64,000 bases of DNA from an uncultured Lachnospiraceae bacterium (GCA_934339135.1 CAKRHP010000001.1:248001-312000); one strand, 5' to 3'; shown: positions 52,756 to 62,900, numbered from the stretch's first letter. A program made the numbers and translations. Notes: a model not told the origin generated them from the letters alone.

Positions 52756-53064
52756 ATGCAATACTTTGGCGAAAGACTGCGGGATCTGCGCCAGGAAAAG
52801 CATATGACCCAAAAGCAGCTGGCAGACAAGCTGGATCTGGTGAAAGGGACGATTTCTGCTTATGAGCAGGGCAAGAAATATCCCTCCATTGAGGTTTTGA
52901 TCAAGCTTTGCAATGTATTTCAGATATCTGCTGACTACCTGCTGGGTCTTTCGGATGATATGCAGCTCATGAAGTCCAATCTGACAGACGAACAAATGAG
53001 CACCTTCCGCAAACTGATCCACGACATGGAACAATATAATACTCTTAAAAACTCACCAAAATAA
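52756..53064 (+). CDS. XRE-family transcriptional regulator
   Basis: This 102-residue DNA-binding protein has an N-terminal helix-turn-helix: ERLRDLRQEKHMTQKQLADK, then VKGTISAYEQGKKYPSIE and ISADYLLGLSDD (about 1-65), and a short helical tail (about 66-102) that probably dimerises. It is a Cro/CI-like repressor type. TAGGAG precedes the ATG. Palindromes directly upstream suggest it controls itself and perhaps the neighbouring secreted-protein genes, whose promoters are related. It closes with a good terminator. Confidence 0.92.
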   Translation: MQYFGERLRDLRQEKHMTQKQLADKLDLVKGTISAYEQGKKYPSIEVLIKLCNVFQISADYLLGLSDDMQLMKSNLTDEQMSTFRKLIHDMEQYNTLKNSPK

Positions 53065-53068
53065 TGCA

Positions 53069-53107
53069 ACACACTTCAGCAAGCCACCCACCCGCTGAAG
53101 TGTGTTT
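53069..53107 (+). terminator. Terminator after the XRE gene
   Basis: ACACACTTCAGC and GCTGAAGTGTGT form a perfect 12-bp stem (53069-53105) followed by TTTATTG. The right half and the next 50 bases recur at 55750-55812. Confidence 0.8.
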
Positions 53108-53150
53108 ATTGTATCACGCCCTATGTGTTTGAGTTTTTCCTATTTTGCAT
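53088..53150. repeat. 63-bp direct repeat, copy 1
   Basis: This block matches 55750-55812 with three differences, all in one TTT/CGC triplet. It starts inside the XRE terminator and ends before the LRR gene, so the LRR gene lies between the two copies. Confidence 0.85.
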
Positions 53151-53226
53151 CAGGAATGAAAATGTAAAATTGTAAACAGATTTATTAGCAGCATATATTT
53201 TATTCCACATGGTCATCACTATAGTT

Positions 53227-55587
53227 TTAATCGTACGACCATGATAACACCGTTCCATCACTCTTTTCTACCGTTGTATTGCCCCAATCCGCATAATTAT
53301 CTGCGGTACCGTCATAAATTACCTTTGGTACATTCTGGAACGCTTCCGATTCAATTTGTGTTATGCCCGCCGGAACCGTCAGACTTTCAAGCCCTTTACA
53401 ATCCATAAAGGCTCCCCATCCGATATATGTCACACTGTCCGGTATGCTGACACCTGTGATGCCACTGCACCCTTCAAATGCCTTTCCACAGATTGACTTC
53501 ACTCCATCCGGAATAACAACATCTCCACTCTCTTTTGTTCCGGTACAGTAAAGAAATCCGTTCAAAATAACCAGTTCCTCTGTTTTCTCCAATTCATTCA
53601 TCCATTTGGTATTTTTAAAAGCATATGCACCAATCTCTGTCACGCTGTCCGGAATCGTAACATCTGTTACCTCCGTACAATCCATAAAGGCACCTGCCCC
53701 GATGCAGGTAATATCCCCCGGAATGACAATTTTTCCACTCTTCAGCGTTCCATGGCTTAACAGGATGTGGTTCACGATAACAAGCTCATCCTTTTCCATC
53801 TGAGTATTCAACCATGCTGTTTCATAGAATGCAAAATCACCAATCCTGGTTACGCTTTCCGGAATATTAATATTCTCCAGATTAGTACAACCGTAAAATG
53901 CATGATGCGCAATGTTGGTTACGCTTTCCGGAATATTAATATCCTCCAGATTAGTACACTCGTAAAATGCAAGTTGCGCAATCTGTGTCAAACCTTCCTG
54001 TAATACAACCTTTTTCAGCCCGGTACATCCGTTAAATACCCCCGATGCTATACTGTCTAAATTCTTCGGAAGAGTAATTTCTTTCAGGTACAGGCAATCT
54101 ACAAAGGCATACTTTTCAATCTTTACTACACTGTCCGGAATATGAATTTCTGTCAATCCGGTTTTTCCAAATCCCCAGCCCCCAATACTTGTCAAGCTCT
54201 CCGGAAGAACAATACTATGCAAACTGCTACACTGGAAAAATGCAGCTTTTCCAATCTCTGTCAATCCTTCCGGCAATGTAACACTCGACAAACTGGTGCA
54301 ATTATCAAATGTATATTCCCCTATACTTGTTGTCCCTTCCGGAAATGTAATACTTTCCAAGCCACTGCAACTCTGGAACGCATAGTCATCAACACTTGTC
54401 ACGCTATCCGGTATAATGATACTCTTTAAACTGTTACAACCTGAAAATGCATATTCTCCTATACTTGTTATACCATCCGGCAGAGAAATATCCTGTAATT
54501 TTCCACACTCACAAAACATATTATCAGGTATACTTGTCATCCCCGCAGGAAGAACCACCTTGGTCAAATTAAGACAATAATAAAATACACTACTTCCAAT
54601 ATTTTTCAGGCTATCCGGCAAAACAATCTCCTTTAATTTGGAACAGGATGAAAATGCACTGCCTCCAAGGCTCTCCAAATTAGCAGGCAATTCAATACTC
54701 TCTAAATCAGTATTTGAAAATGCAGAGCCTCCTATGCTTGTCACACTCTTTGGTATGGTAATACTGCTCAAGCGGAAACATGTATCAAACGCAGATTCTC
54801 CTATACTTTTTAAATTCTCAGACAAAACAACGCTCTTCAAATTGTAACACTGGTAGAATGCATCGTCCCCTATACTTGTTACACTATCAGGAATTGTAAT
54901 CTTCGTCAATTCATTACATTGCATAAATGCCCCAGACCCAATACTTGTTACTGCTCCATTTGGTATTACCAGCTCGCTTGGCAGATCTCGCCCCATTACT
55001 AATACACCATTCTTGACCTCAATCGCTTCATCCTCCAGCAGCTTCTGCCAGATTTTTAATGTGTCTTCCGGATTCGATGTATTGGTTGGTACCGGATCTG
55101 TTGCAGCCGGAAGCCCGGATGCTCCCGGCTGGCTGCTTACCGTCGGCTGACTACCGGCTCCGGCAGATGCCTGTGGATTTGCCGCCGGGGAGGTTGCAGG
55201 CTGCTTTGTAGTGGCTGGTGTATTTGTGGCAGTTATGTTTACTGCCTGACCTTTCACTGTAACATTTACCACGCATTTTTTCATTCCCTTTACGGTAAGT
55301 GTCACTTTGGTTTTGCCAGCCTTTTTACCTGCGATTTTAATCTTTTTTTTGACCACCTTGGCTGATGCAGTCTTCTTGTTGGATACGATTGCTTTGATCT
55401 TTTTAGAACCGGTATTTTTTACTGTGACAGTAACTGTCTTTCCGACCGCTACTGTTACCTTTGTTTTGTTCGTCTTAATCTTAGCTGCAGCCGCAGCCGT
55501 ATTTGTCTGCCCCGGTGCCAGAACAGATCCCGTCAGCATTGCCGCCGATAATAATACGGCAATTTGTTTCTTTTTCATTTTTCTCAT
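53227..55587 (-). CDS. Secreted Big-like / BspA-type leucine-rich-repeat protein
   Basis: This 786-residue exported protein has a signal peptide (about 1-34), a Big-like domain with KTKVTVAVGKTVTVTVKNTG (about 36-115), a Pro/Ala/Thr linker (about 120-175), and then some twenty BspA-type (LRR_5) repeats of 23 residues, each like ITIPDSVTSIGDDAFYQCYN. BspA-like proteins bind host or bacterial surfaces in several gut and oral species; adhesion is an inference here. No Cys-anchor or LPXTG motif is visible. The start at 55587 has AGAGG upstream; a longer reading from 55617 is less likely. Its promoter (55635-55664) resembles that near the CAP gene. Confidence 0.9.
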   Translation of the reverse strand: MRKMKKKQIAVLLSAAMLTGSVLAPGQTNTAAAAAKIKTNKTKVTVAVGKTVTVTVKNTGSKKIKAIVSNKKTASAKVVKKKIKIAGKKAGKTKVTLTVKGMKKCVVNVTVKGQAVNITATNTPATTKQPATSPAANPQASAGAGSQPTVSSQPGASGLPAATDPVPTNTSNPEDTLKIWQKLLEDEAIEVKNGVLVMGRDLPSELVIPNGAVTSIGSGAFMQCNELTKITIPDSVTSIGDDAFYQCYNLKSVVLSENLKSIGESAFDTCFRLSSITIPKSVTSIGGSAFSNTDLESIELPANLESLGGSAFSSCSKLKEIVLPDSLKNIGSSVFYYCLNLTKVVLPAGMTSIPDNMFCECGKLQDISLPDGITSIGEYAFSGCNSLKSIIIPDSVTSVDDYAFQSCSGLESITFPEGTTSIGEYTFDNCTSLSSVTLPEGLTEIGKAAFFQCSSLHSIVLPESLTSIGGWGFGKTGLTEIHIPDSVVKIEKYAFVDCLYLKEITLPKNLDSIASGVFNGCTGLKKVVLQEGLTQIAQLAFYECTNLEDINIPESVTNIAHHAFYGCTNLENINIPESVTRIGDFAFYETAWLNTQMEKDELVIVNHILLSHGTLKSGKIVIPGDITCIGAGAFMDCTEVTDVTIPDSVTEIGAYAFKNTKWMNELEKTEELVILNGFLYCTGTKESGDVVIPDGVKSICGKAFEGCSGITGVSIPDSVTYIGWGAFMDCKGLESLTVPAGITQIESEAFQNVPKVIYDGTADNYADWGNTTVEKSDGTVLSWSYD

Positions 55588-55634
55588 ATCATTACCTCTT
55601 TTCCTTGTGTAAAACAATTTGCATTTACGGGTTT

Positions 55635-55664
55635 AGTATAACATTGTACGTGTCCGGCAGTCAA
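55635..55664 (-). promoter_or_regulatory. Promoter of the LRR gene
   Basis: TTGACT (55659-55664) and TATACT (55635-55640) read on the minus strand, 18 bp apart, about 50 nt before the start codon. The surrounding 75 bp match the block at 52621-52705. Confidence 0.6.
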
Positions 55665-55749
55665 CCTAAAGAGTATATGTATTACCGTTAGACGATTTCC
55701 GGTTTTTCCTCATCTACGAATACGGCACAGGACTTTGTTTAATACCGCT

Positions 55750-55812
55750 CCACCCGCTGAAGTGTGTTTATTGTATCACGCCCTATGTGCGCGAGTTTTT
55801 CCTATTTTGCAT
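55750..55812. repeat. 63-bp direct repeat, copy 2
   Basis: Second copy of 53088-53150. Here the XRE gene that precedes copy 1 is missing; only about 60 nt lie between the promoter block and this repeat. It looks like the scar of a deleted XRE gene in a duplicated module. The remaining sequence up to 55912 shows nothing coding. Confidence 0.8.
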
Positions 55813-55912
55813 TTTGTTTTGTACAAAGTAATTCTTGAGTTCGTCAATCCATCGGCAAATATACACATACACCAACTAAAAAATTGTTATCTATATGACT
55901 TTTCATAAATAA

Positions 55913-55941
55913 TTGACATTATGGCATATATGCCATACTAT
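55913..55941 (+). promoter_or_regulatory. Promoter with operator palindrome in the spacer (higBA-type)
   Basis: TTGACA (55913-55918) and TACTAT (55936-55941) are 17 bp apart, and the spacer is filled by a perfect 18-bp palindrome at 55920-55937 centred on CATATATG. A HigA-like antitoxin bound there would shut off its own operon, the usual toxin-antitoxin arrangement. Confidence 0.75.
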
Positions 55942-55954
55942 AAGAGGAGCTTAC

Positions 55955-56056
55955 ATGACAAAATTTAAACTGATAGCATACAAAAAGGAAATTCTGATTG
56001 CAAAGAATCGAAGAAAAGATTTTATAGAAAGGCGGATGAAAGATGAGAACGTTTGA
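55955..56056 (+). pseudogene. Truncated HigB/Gp49-like toxin remnant
   Basis: The 33-codon frame ends KEILIAKNRRKDFIERRMKD, which fits the last helix of phage Gp49/HigB-type (RelE fold) toxins; the usual first 80 or so residues are missing. A GAGGAG site stands before the ATG, so the short peptide may still be translated, and it overlaps the antitoxin start by 14 nt. A short coupling peptide that now serves only to start translation of the antitoxin is possible. Confidence 0.5.
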
Positions 56057-56333
56057 TGATATGCTTTCTAAACAATTGCAGGATAAAGAGTTTAAAAAAG
56101 AATATGATGCCATACAGCCGGAAATGGACGTCATAAGAGCTATAGTAGATGCGCGTACTTCCCTGAATATGACACAGAAAGAATTGGCTGAGCGTACAGG
56201 AATTAATCAGGCCGATATCAGTAAACTTGAAAACGGAACAAGAAATCCCTCTGTCAATTTACTGAAAAGATTAGCAGAGGGAATGGGAATGGTTCTTAAA
56301 ATTGAGTTTGTTCCAAAACAAAAATGTGAGTGA
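56043..56333 (+). CDS. HigA-like XRE antitoxin
   Basis: This 96-residue protein has the HigA/XRE layout: an N-terminal helical region (DDMLSKQLQDKEFKKEYDAI), then the helix-turn-helix LNMTQKELAERTGINQADIS and KLENGTRNPSVNLLKRLAEG (about 39-78). It would neutralise a HigB-type ribonuclease and repress the operon. The toxin gene ahead of it is truncated, so it may be an orphan antitoxin that protects against incoming toxins. It converges with the HEPN gene, 14 nt apart. Confidence 0.88.
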   Translation: MRTFDDMLSKQLQDKEFKKEYDAIQPEMDVIRAIVDARTSLNMTQKELAERTGINQADISKLENGTRNPSVNLLKRLAEGMGMVLKIEFVPKQKCE

Positions 56334-56347
56334 TACATTGCTGTGTA

Positions 56348-56830
56348 TTATTCTTTCATGGAGTTTAAGATCAATATTACTATATTTTCTAATTTAGGAT
56401 AGAGATTTAACCATATCTTTTCTGCCTCCTCATAATCCTCCTCGTCAACGACATCATCACGGTAATCATAGTTATCCCGAAAAATAAATAAGGTGTTTAA
56501 TTCGTTTCCTATGTTTCTAATATCAGAAATATTTACATTATATTTTTTCAAAAAATCATCATGTTTAATTTCACGATTAAAATAACTAATCAATGAACTA
56601 TGACTTTTGTACTCAATTCCGGTATCCAGTACAGAAATCGCTTTCACCAGATGATATATACTATAATAAAAGTTTTTTATTAACTGGCTCTCATTTGGAG
56701 GCAATTGTCTTGAATTATAAATATATTCCGCCAAATCAGATGCCATGTTCAGCTCCTTAGCAGCTTCCTCTGTCTTATCCTTTTCTGTTTTGTATGTTAC
56801 ATTTTTACTTGCTCTGGAATTTACTGTCAT
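56348..56830 (-). CDS. HEPN-like domain protein
   Basis: This 160-residue all-helical protein fits the HEPN fold seen in MNT-HEPN toxin pairs: NFYYSIYHLVKAISVLDTGI (about 68-87), a KSHSSLISYFNREIK segment, and LFIFRDNYDYRDD (about 113-125) where HEPN RNases often have Rx4-6H; the His is not evident here, so RNase activity is uncertain. No MNT nucleotidyltransferase gene is adjacent. The ribosome site GGAGGGG is strong. It lies between a toxin-antitoxin remnant and a palindrome-rich gap, which fits an accessory defence or addiction role. Confidence 0.6.
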   Translation of the reverse strand: MTVNSRASKNVTYKTEKDKTEEAAKELNMASDLAEYIYNSRQLPPNESQLIKNFYYSIYHLVKAISVLDTGIEYKSHSSLISYFNREIKHDDFLKKYNVNISDIRNIGNELNTLFIFRDNYDYRDDVVDEEDYEEAEKIWLNLYPKLENIVILILNSMKE

Positions 56831-57176
56831 TGTATTCCCCTCCTTGTTCCTTTATATCACAAATTCGCAACGCAAGGGAGCTTGTCACTTGCGCAGAATT
56901 TGTGAGCGACAAAATCTCAAAGCGCAACGCGCGACAGATGCGAAGCATCTGGATTTTGGAGATATTATATCACAAATTCGCAACGCTTCGGCAAAAGGTT
57001 CGAAAAAGCTCCGCTTTTCCTCACTCGCGGGCGCGCTCACATAGTGATCAGCCAGTTACCAGATGCAAGCACCAGTATCTGGCTGATCGCTATGTTCACT
57101 TTTGCCTTCGCGCACATTATATCATACTTTCATATTTATCTATAGCCGTTTCCATGCGATTATATTCCCCGCCCCC
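56831..57176. repeat. Palindrome-rich intergenic region
   Basis: TATATCACAAATTCGCAACGC occurs at 56851-56871 and nearly or wholly again at 56968-56988. Between and after them are hairpins CGCAAG/CTTGCG, CAGATGC/GCATCTG and a long imperfect palindrome at about 57039-57095 with ends ACATAG.GATCAGCCAG and CTGGCTGATC.CTATGT. No gene is evident. The last palindrome may end the kinase transcript; the remainder looks like a small repeat element. Confidence 0.65.
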
Positions 57177-58562
57177 CTACGGCAGCTGTCCCGCAAAGGC
57201 TTCCTTCGTTGCCTTCGGCAATTTCCCTGCAAAGGATTTTTGATTCGAAGAACCTTTTTTCGAAGAGGCTGGCTTTTTCCTGTCAGATGCAGCCCGGCTT
57301 AAAGCAGTCGGCTTTGTTGTGGCAGCTACGCCAGCCTTCTGAGCTTTAACCGACTTTTCGGATGTCCCGGCTTTCTCCGGTGTTTTTCTTCCGGAGGGTT
57401 GTTTCGTTGCCGGAACCGCATCGGATGGAGTTGGGGTTGACAACGGTGTGGTCGCCGGCGTTACAGTAACGGCAGCGGTGTTGACTATGTTTGCTCCTGT
57501 CATCACATCTTTTGCATGATTATGATTTGTCCGTTTCATTATCCCACTCCCATATATTCCCGTTCCAATTACCAGCAGGAGCAGTATTCCCACCAGACTC
57601 CACCGGGTCATATGTAAACTTTTTCCTTTGCTTTTTTGCAGTTTTCCATTGGTAATGTCCACATTTTGGTACAGATCTTTACAAAGCATATCTACATCTG
57701 CATATCGTTTCTGAATGTCCACCGCCATTCCCTTTTCAATCGCATTTTTTGCTGAATCCGGCAGATCAATGTCCCGATATTTGGACAGTGGAACAACCCG
57801 GTCATGAAGGATCCGGCGAACAGATTCTTCCGGGCTGACCCCGGTCAGCATAAAATACATCGTGGTACAGATACCGTAAACGTCTGTATATGGACCCTTT
57901 TCTGTATGGGGTGCGTATTGTTCTCCGGCAGAGTAGCCACTTTTGTAGTATATTGTCATGGTCTTTTCATCATCTGCACTCAAAAAACGGGCGGTACCAA
58001 AATCAATCAGAACCAATCGGCCATCTTCCCGCAGGATCAGATTATCCGGTGCGATATCCCGGTGCAAAAGCTTTTCCCGATGAATCACAGACAGGCAGTC
58101 CAGTACCGGCTTCATAAGACGCAGCACCGCCAGAGGCTCCATCCTGCCATCTCTTTCTACAAGCTGCTTTACCGTCTCGCCCTCGACATATTCCATCACC
58201 ATATAGCCGGTTTCGTTTTCATAGAAAAAGTCCTTGACGGATACGATACTGTCAAGTGCGCCAAATCTCGCAAGAGTCCGGGCCTCTTTGATAAACTTTT
58301 CCAGCTCTGTCTGAAATATTTCTGCGGAGGATCCTGCATATATCTGAAGACATACTTTCCCCGGCATACGCATTGCATAACGGCGCGGAAAATATTCCTT
58401 GATGGAGACCTTTGTCTCAAGCACCGGATCATAACCCAGATAAACAATTCCCATGCCGCCCTCTGCAATCACATCCTGTATCCGGTACCGGCCGTGCAGA
58501 ACAGTTTCCCGCGGCAGCCAATATCCTTCATAGATGGCAGGCTTCTCTGTATCGTTATTCAT
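57177..58562 (-). CDS. Membrane Ser/Thr protein kinase with Pro/Thr/Lys tail
   Basis: This 461-residue kinase has the full catalytic set: Gly loop AEGGMGIVY (about 33-41), Lys55 in SIKEYFP, Glu93 in IKEARTL, HRDIAPDN (His157-Asn164) and DFG (177-179), then SAGEQYAP in the activation segment. The kinase domain (about 25-295) is inside the cell; one membrane span lies at about 322-345. The outer 115 residues are low-complexity Thr/Ala/Lys/Pro, with no PASTA domains, so it is not the usual PrkC. It follows the 425-residue unknown gene by 73 nt and probably signals with the cluster at 57-64 kb. Confidence 0.93.
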   Translation of the reverse strand: MNNDTEKPAIYEGYWLPRETVLHGRYRIQDVIAEGGMGIVYLGYDPVLETKVSIKEYFPRRYAMRMPGKVCLQIYAGSSAEIFQTELEKFIKEARTLARFGALDSIVSVKDFFYENETGYMVMEYVEGETVKQLVERDGRMEPLAVLRLMKPVLDCLSVIHREKLLHRDIAPDNLILREDGRLVLIDFGTARFLSADDEKTMTIYYKSGYSAGEQYAPHTEKGPYTDVYGICTTMYFMLTGVSPEESVRRILHDRVVPLSKYRDIDLPDSAKNAIEKGMAVDIQKRYADVDMLCKDLYQNVDITNGKLQKSKGKSLHMTRWSLVGILLLLVIGTGIYGSGIMKRTNHNHAKDVMTGANIVNTAAVTVTPATTPLSTPTPSDAVPATKQPSGRKTPEKAGTSEKSVKAQKAGVAATTKPTALSRAASDRKKPASSKKGSSNQKSFAGKLPKATKEAFAGQLP

Positions 58563-58635
58563 ACACTTCTCCTTCGTTCCATTCTTGTTCCCGGGAAATT
58601 ATATTCTGGCACATTGTTTTATGCTCTGATAAAGA

Positions 58636-59913
58636 TTACTCCCAGCCCTGATATTCCAGTATAATATCATATAACGACAGCATCCCGGTCTCCCCGAAAC
58701 ACACATCCAGTATGGTATCCAGCTCATATTTTTCCGGCTGATACCCCGGCATATTGCAGGCGGTCAGAATCTGGTTTGCAAGCAATACAAAGGCTTCCCT
58801 GGCTTCTTCTTTACAATATCTGCGGGCATTATCAGCCTGATATCTCCGCTGGGCCACCTCGAAGATCAACGGCAGAAGATCATGACGGTCAATGATGCGG
58901 CATCGTTTTCTCTGCTCCTGAAGCTGGCGGTTGTCTGCCCCCTCCAGCATAAGCTGAAGCTCCCGTTCCTTCTGAAGACCAACATTCAGAATTTCAGACA
59001 AGTATTTATCATCCATAATGCGGATCTCTCCCCGCTGCATCCTTGTTCCCTCCGGCGCCCCAATATCTTCCCGGTCCGGATACAGATTTTCCAGAAGCTG
59101 CGTATTGGAATCACAGGAGCGTTCCAATATGTGGATATATTCCTTAATTCGTCCCACCACATCATCCGAAGGTGCCGAGGTCTTTCCCTTTTCACATGCC
59201 CGCAGATAATGACGGATACTCTCCAGATCCAGTGTTTTCTCTTTTTTTCTGCCCGGAAATATTCTTCCCGGCTTCCATTGATAATACGAGGTTTCCGCCA
59301 GAGTTGCCTCCAGCAGGCCCTCATATTCTTTCCTCAGATATCCCAGAATTTCATCTTTTAAATCCCGGAAATATTCCAACACTGTCATACTGTACCCTTT
59401 GAAATATTTCTGCATGGATAACGCAAACTCCATAAACTGTTCTTCCGGCATATCACAGTTCTGACGGTACGCCTCCCATATTTTGCCGGTCTCATGATGC
59501 TGTTCCATCGGAATGTCCGGTAACATCTGTCCCAAAAATGACCCTGTCATCTCCTGACATTTTTCATAGGTAAAATGATGTTCCAATCCATACATCATAA
59601 AAAATTCGCGAAGATCATTGACCTGAAAGCCCGGCTCCAATGCCCCATTGACAAGCCATTCCTCTGCTTCTTCCGCCGACAGTCCCAGTGCAAAGAACAG
59701 CTTGAATAATTGTTCTCTGACCGGTTTATGGTACTCATCCACAGCAAACCACCGTTTCATGGTACGGGTTGAGCATGGCCGTTTCTCCCCACACCGCTTC
59801 AGACATTCCCGATATGCGTCATAACGCATTTTCTCCGAGGCTTCCTGCGCCTGCTTGATCGTGATTCCCTGCATTTTTGCGATCAAATATCCATCAAAAC
59901 GATAATATCTCAT
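58636..59913 (-). CDS. Large helical protein of unknown function in the kinase cluster
   Basis: This 425-residue soluble protein is mostly helical and rich in Glu, Arg and Tyr. The start (about 1-75) includes CSTRTMKRWFAVDEYHKPVR and GLSAEEAEEWLVNG, which read like a helix-turn-helix followed by a small helical domain. The rest has no recognised motif; it ends with CNMPGYQPEKYELDTILDVC. It lacks a signal peptide or membrane span. Its place between the LRR surface-protein gene and the kinase gene, all in one direction with short gaps, suggests a cytoplasmic adaptor or regulator, perhaps a kinase substrate. That is inference. Confidence 0.8.
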   Translation of the reverse strand: MRYYRFDGYLIAKMQGITIKQAQEASEKMRYDAYRECLKRCGEKRPCSTRTMKRWFAVDEYHKPVREQLFKLFFALGLSAEEAEEWLVNGALEPGFQVNDLREFFMMYGLEHHFTYEKCQEMTGSFLGQMLPDIPMEQHHETGKIWEAYRQNCDMPEEQFMEFALSMQKYFKGYSMTVLEYFRDLKDEILGYLRKEYEGLLEATLAETSYYQWKPGRIFPGRKKEKTLDLESIRHYLRACEKGKTSAPSDDVVGRIKEYIHILERSCDSNTQLLENLYPDREDIGAPEGTRMQRGEIRIMDDKYLSEILNVGLQKERELQLMLEGADNRQLQEQRKRCRIIDRHDLLPLIFEVAQRRYQADNARRYCKEEAREAFVLLANQILTACNMPGYQPEKYELDTILDVCFGETGMLSLYDIILEYQGWE

Positions 59914-59966
59914 CCTTCGTCCTTCCTTATCTGCCTGTAATCTATTTTATAATACAATTACATTTC

Positions 59967-62900
59967 TCACACCCTGATCTTAACAACATTCGAATAGGCA
60001 CTGTAACGTTTCTTTCCATTGATCTTTTCCCAGGTTTTGACCCGCAAAGATATGGTTCCCTTCTGACTGCCATACGCCAGACGATATTTTGCTTTATATG
60101 ATTTGATCGTTCCTTTTCGAATGGAAATTTTCTTAAATTTTCCACTCCATTTTCCCTCAATGACCGCATATTTTCCCTGATATTTCTTCAATGTGATCTG
60201 CACGCCTTTTCTACCGCCGTAGACTCCTTTTTTAGCAGAAATGGCCGGTTTCCTCAGCCACGCAGCCGTCACCTTAATGGGTTTGATCTCATCCAACGAC
60301 ATATGAGAACCATCCGCATTGACCGCCATGATCTTATAATAATAAGTCTGTCCTCTTTTTGCCTGATGATCTTTATAGGTTCCACCGCCCTTAACGATCT
60401 TGACACACTGGTACACTCCCATCTTCTTTTTGCTGCGGTAAATATGATATTCACAGTCCCCCTGCGCTTTCCAGGTCAACTGAATATAATTGGTTGTCAC
60501 ATTCTGGATCTGAACCTGATTATTTGTCACCTGATTGGATACATTCGATATATTGGTCTGGGAAGGCACCGGCGACTGATTTGCCGGAATCCCGGTTTGG
60601 TCCGGTGCTTTCGGTACATCGGTCGGCTGTGTTGTGCTTCCCGGTTCTGTACCGGCCGACGCTGTCGGACTTGCGGATATCTCCGGGCTTACACTGGCTG
60701 ACGCTGTCGGACTTGCGAAAGTCTCCGGGCTTACACTGGCTGACGCTGTCGGACTTGCGGATATCTCCGGGCTTACACCGGCCGACGCTGTCGGACTTGC
60801 GGAAGTCTCCGGGCTTACACTGGCCGACGCTGTCGGACTTGCGGATATCTCCGGCTTTTCGGACGCTCCTGGTTGCGGACTTACCGGTACCCCCGGACTC
60901 TGGGATGCTGTCGGCGGTATTGTTTCCGTGGCTTCCGGCGGCAGAGTCTCCTCCGGGGACGGCTCCGGCGGTGTTGTCTGTGGATTTTTCTCCCCGGAAA
61001 ACTTGATTTCTTCCTCCGTAAAGTCTATATCAGAGTTATTTTCTCCAAAAAATTCCTTGACCTCCTGACCATACAGGCTTCCTGCCACACCACACTGAGC
61101 AATCTCCACATCTTTCCCTCCGCTGATGCCATCGCCGCAATAGTCACCACCATTATCTTTACCGACACCATAAACCGTTCGGGCGATCAATGTACCGGTC
61201 ATATTGACATGGACCAGACTTCCCAGAAATGTATTTCTGCCGGTAATGCCGCAGACGGTTCCCAGCTTCTTACTTCCCGCAGAAAGCCATGCACTCATGG
61301 TGTCATTCCAAAGCATATAATAATTACATTTCGTCAGACCATAAATATGGGAATCGTCAGACCCATTGGTATAAAGGCAGGTTCCTGTCACCTCACAGTC
61401 ACTGATAACTCCGTAATTATCGCCGCACAGGATTGCAAGAGGCATTTCCACGTTTCCCTCCTCCTGCCGGTAATCCACCGAAAATACTATGTTTTTAATA
61501 AGACCTCTATTATTGCCAAAGGTACTGTGAAGATACTGGGGCTCCTGCTCTCTGTCAGATGCTGTAACAGTCCGGAACTGCCGCAGATATATTTTATGTC
61601 CGGCTCCGTCCAATGCCCCGGTAAAATCCGTCACCTCCTCTGTCCCATTTTCGCCCCAGTCGGTTATGGCTATATCCGAAACAAGCTTCAATACCCTGTG
61701 AGCCATGTCCTGCTTTACCGCAGCGATAAACTCCGCTCCGTTATGAATCTCCTGCAGCTCATAACAGTCATCCATACTTACATCCCCGGTCAGTATTCCG
61801 GTATATGTCCCATTTTGCAGATAGATCAATGTATCATTCCAACGGACTGCATCACAGCTTTTGCCGGTCTTGCAGCGAATTTCCACCTGATTCCCCATAT
61901 ATATGGTATCTGGTTTTTCGACCATGTTGCCATCCACCAATACATCTGCCCGATCCAATACATAGGAATCCACCAGCACGGAATGCATCGTGATTTCCTC
62001 AAAATCATAATCATATTGATCTGCAAACTGAGCAAATGCACTTCCCACATATCCGCAAAACTTCGTCCGGATAGAAATGTCCGAATCCTCTCCTGTAATC
62101 TTCATATCCTTGTTGAGTGCCGTAATCTTTTCGAGACTGTTGCAGCCGTCCACCGCACCGGTGTTAAACTCCTTAAGGCTCGCCGGCAGCACCAGTTCTT
62201 TCAGCTTCCCACAGGTTCCAAACGCAACGCTTCCCAGACTCCGTAAATGTCTTGGCAGGACAATCTGTTCTACATTTTCACAGCCATACAGTGCTCCCAC
62301 AAAACCATCACTCGTATATTCATTCCAGTCAATAGAAGTGATCTTATCCGAAAAACGAATTTCCTTTAAGGAAGTCATATCCCAAAATGCCTTACCCTCA
62401 ATGCGGGTCACAGAGGATTTCATCGTCAGCTTCTGAATACTCTGATTGCCTGCAAACGCCTTGTCCCCTACCGTATCCACGCCCTCCGGAATACAGTAGG
62501 CGGTATCTGTAAGTCCTCCCGGATAAGCCACCAAAGTATTCCAGCCATATTTACTCCGATAGATCAGTGCATGATCCTGCACAGAAAGATATGGATGTCC
62601 TTCTTCTACGGTGATATTCTCCAGTGCCTTATCCCCCAGAAATGGATTTTCTCCTACTTCAACCGTATCTTCCTGCAACGCCCGTCCTATGGACACACTG
62701 GTCAATGAGGTACAGTCCTTAAAACAATAGTCTCTCCACGTCGTCACTCTGCGAGGAATAGATACACTCGTCAAACTGCTGCACTTTTCAAAGCAGTTGT
62801 CCCCAAGCAGCTTTAATCCTTTGGGAAGAGATGTTTCCTGAAGCTTTGTAAAACCGGAAAACGCACTGTCCCCGATTTCCGTGATCCCCACCTCTACCAC

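Noticed and set aside
55920..55937. Perfect palindrome taken as an attachment site
   Set aside because: It fills the spacer of a -35/-10 promoter ahead of a HigA-like gene, so an operator is the simpler reading.
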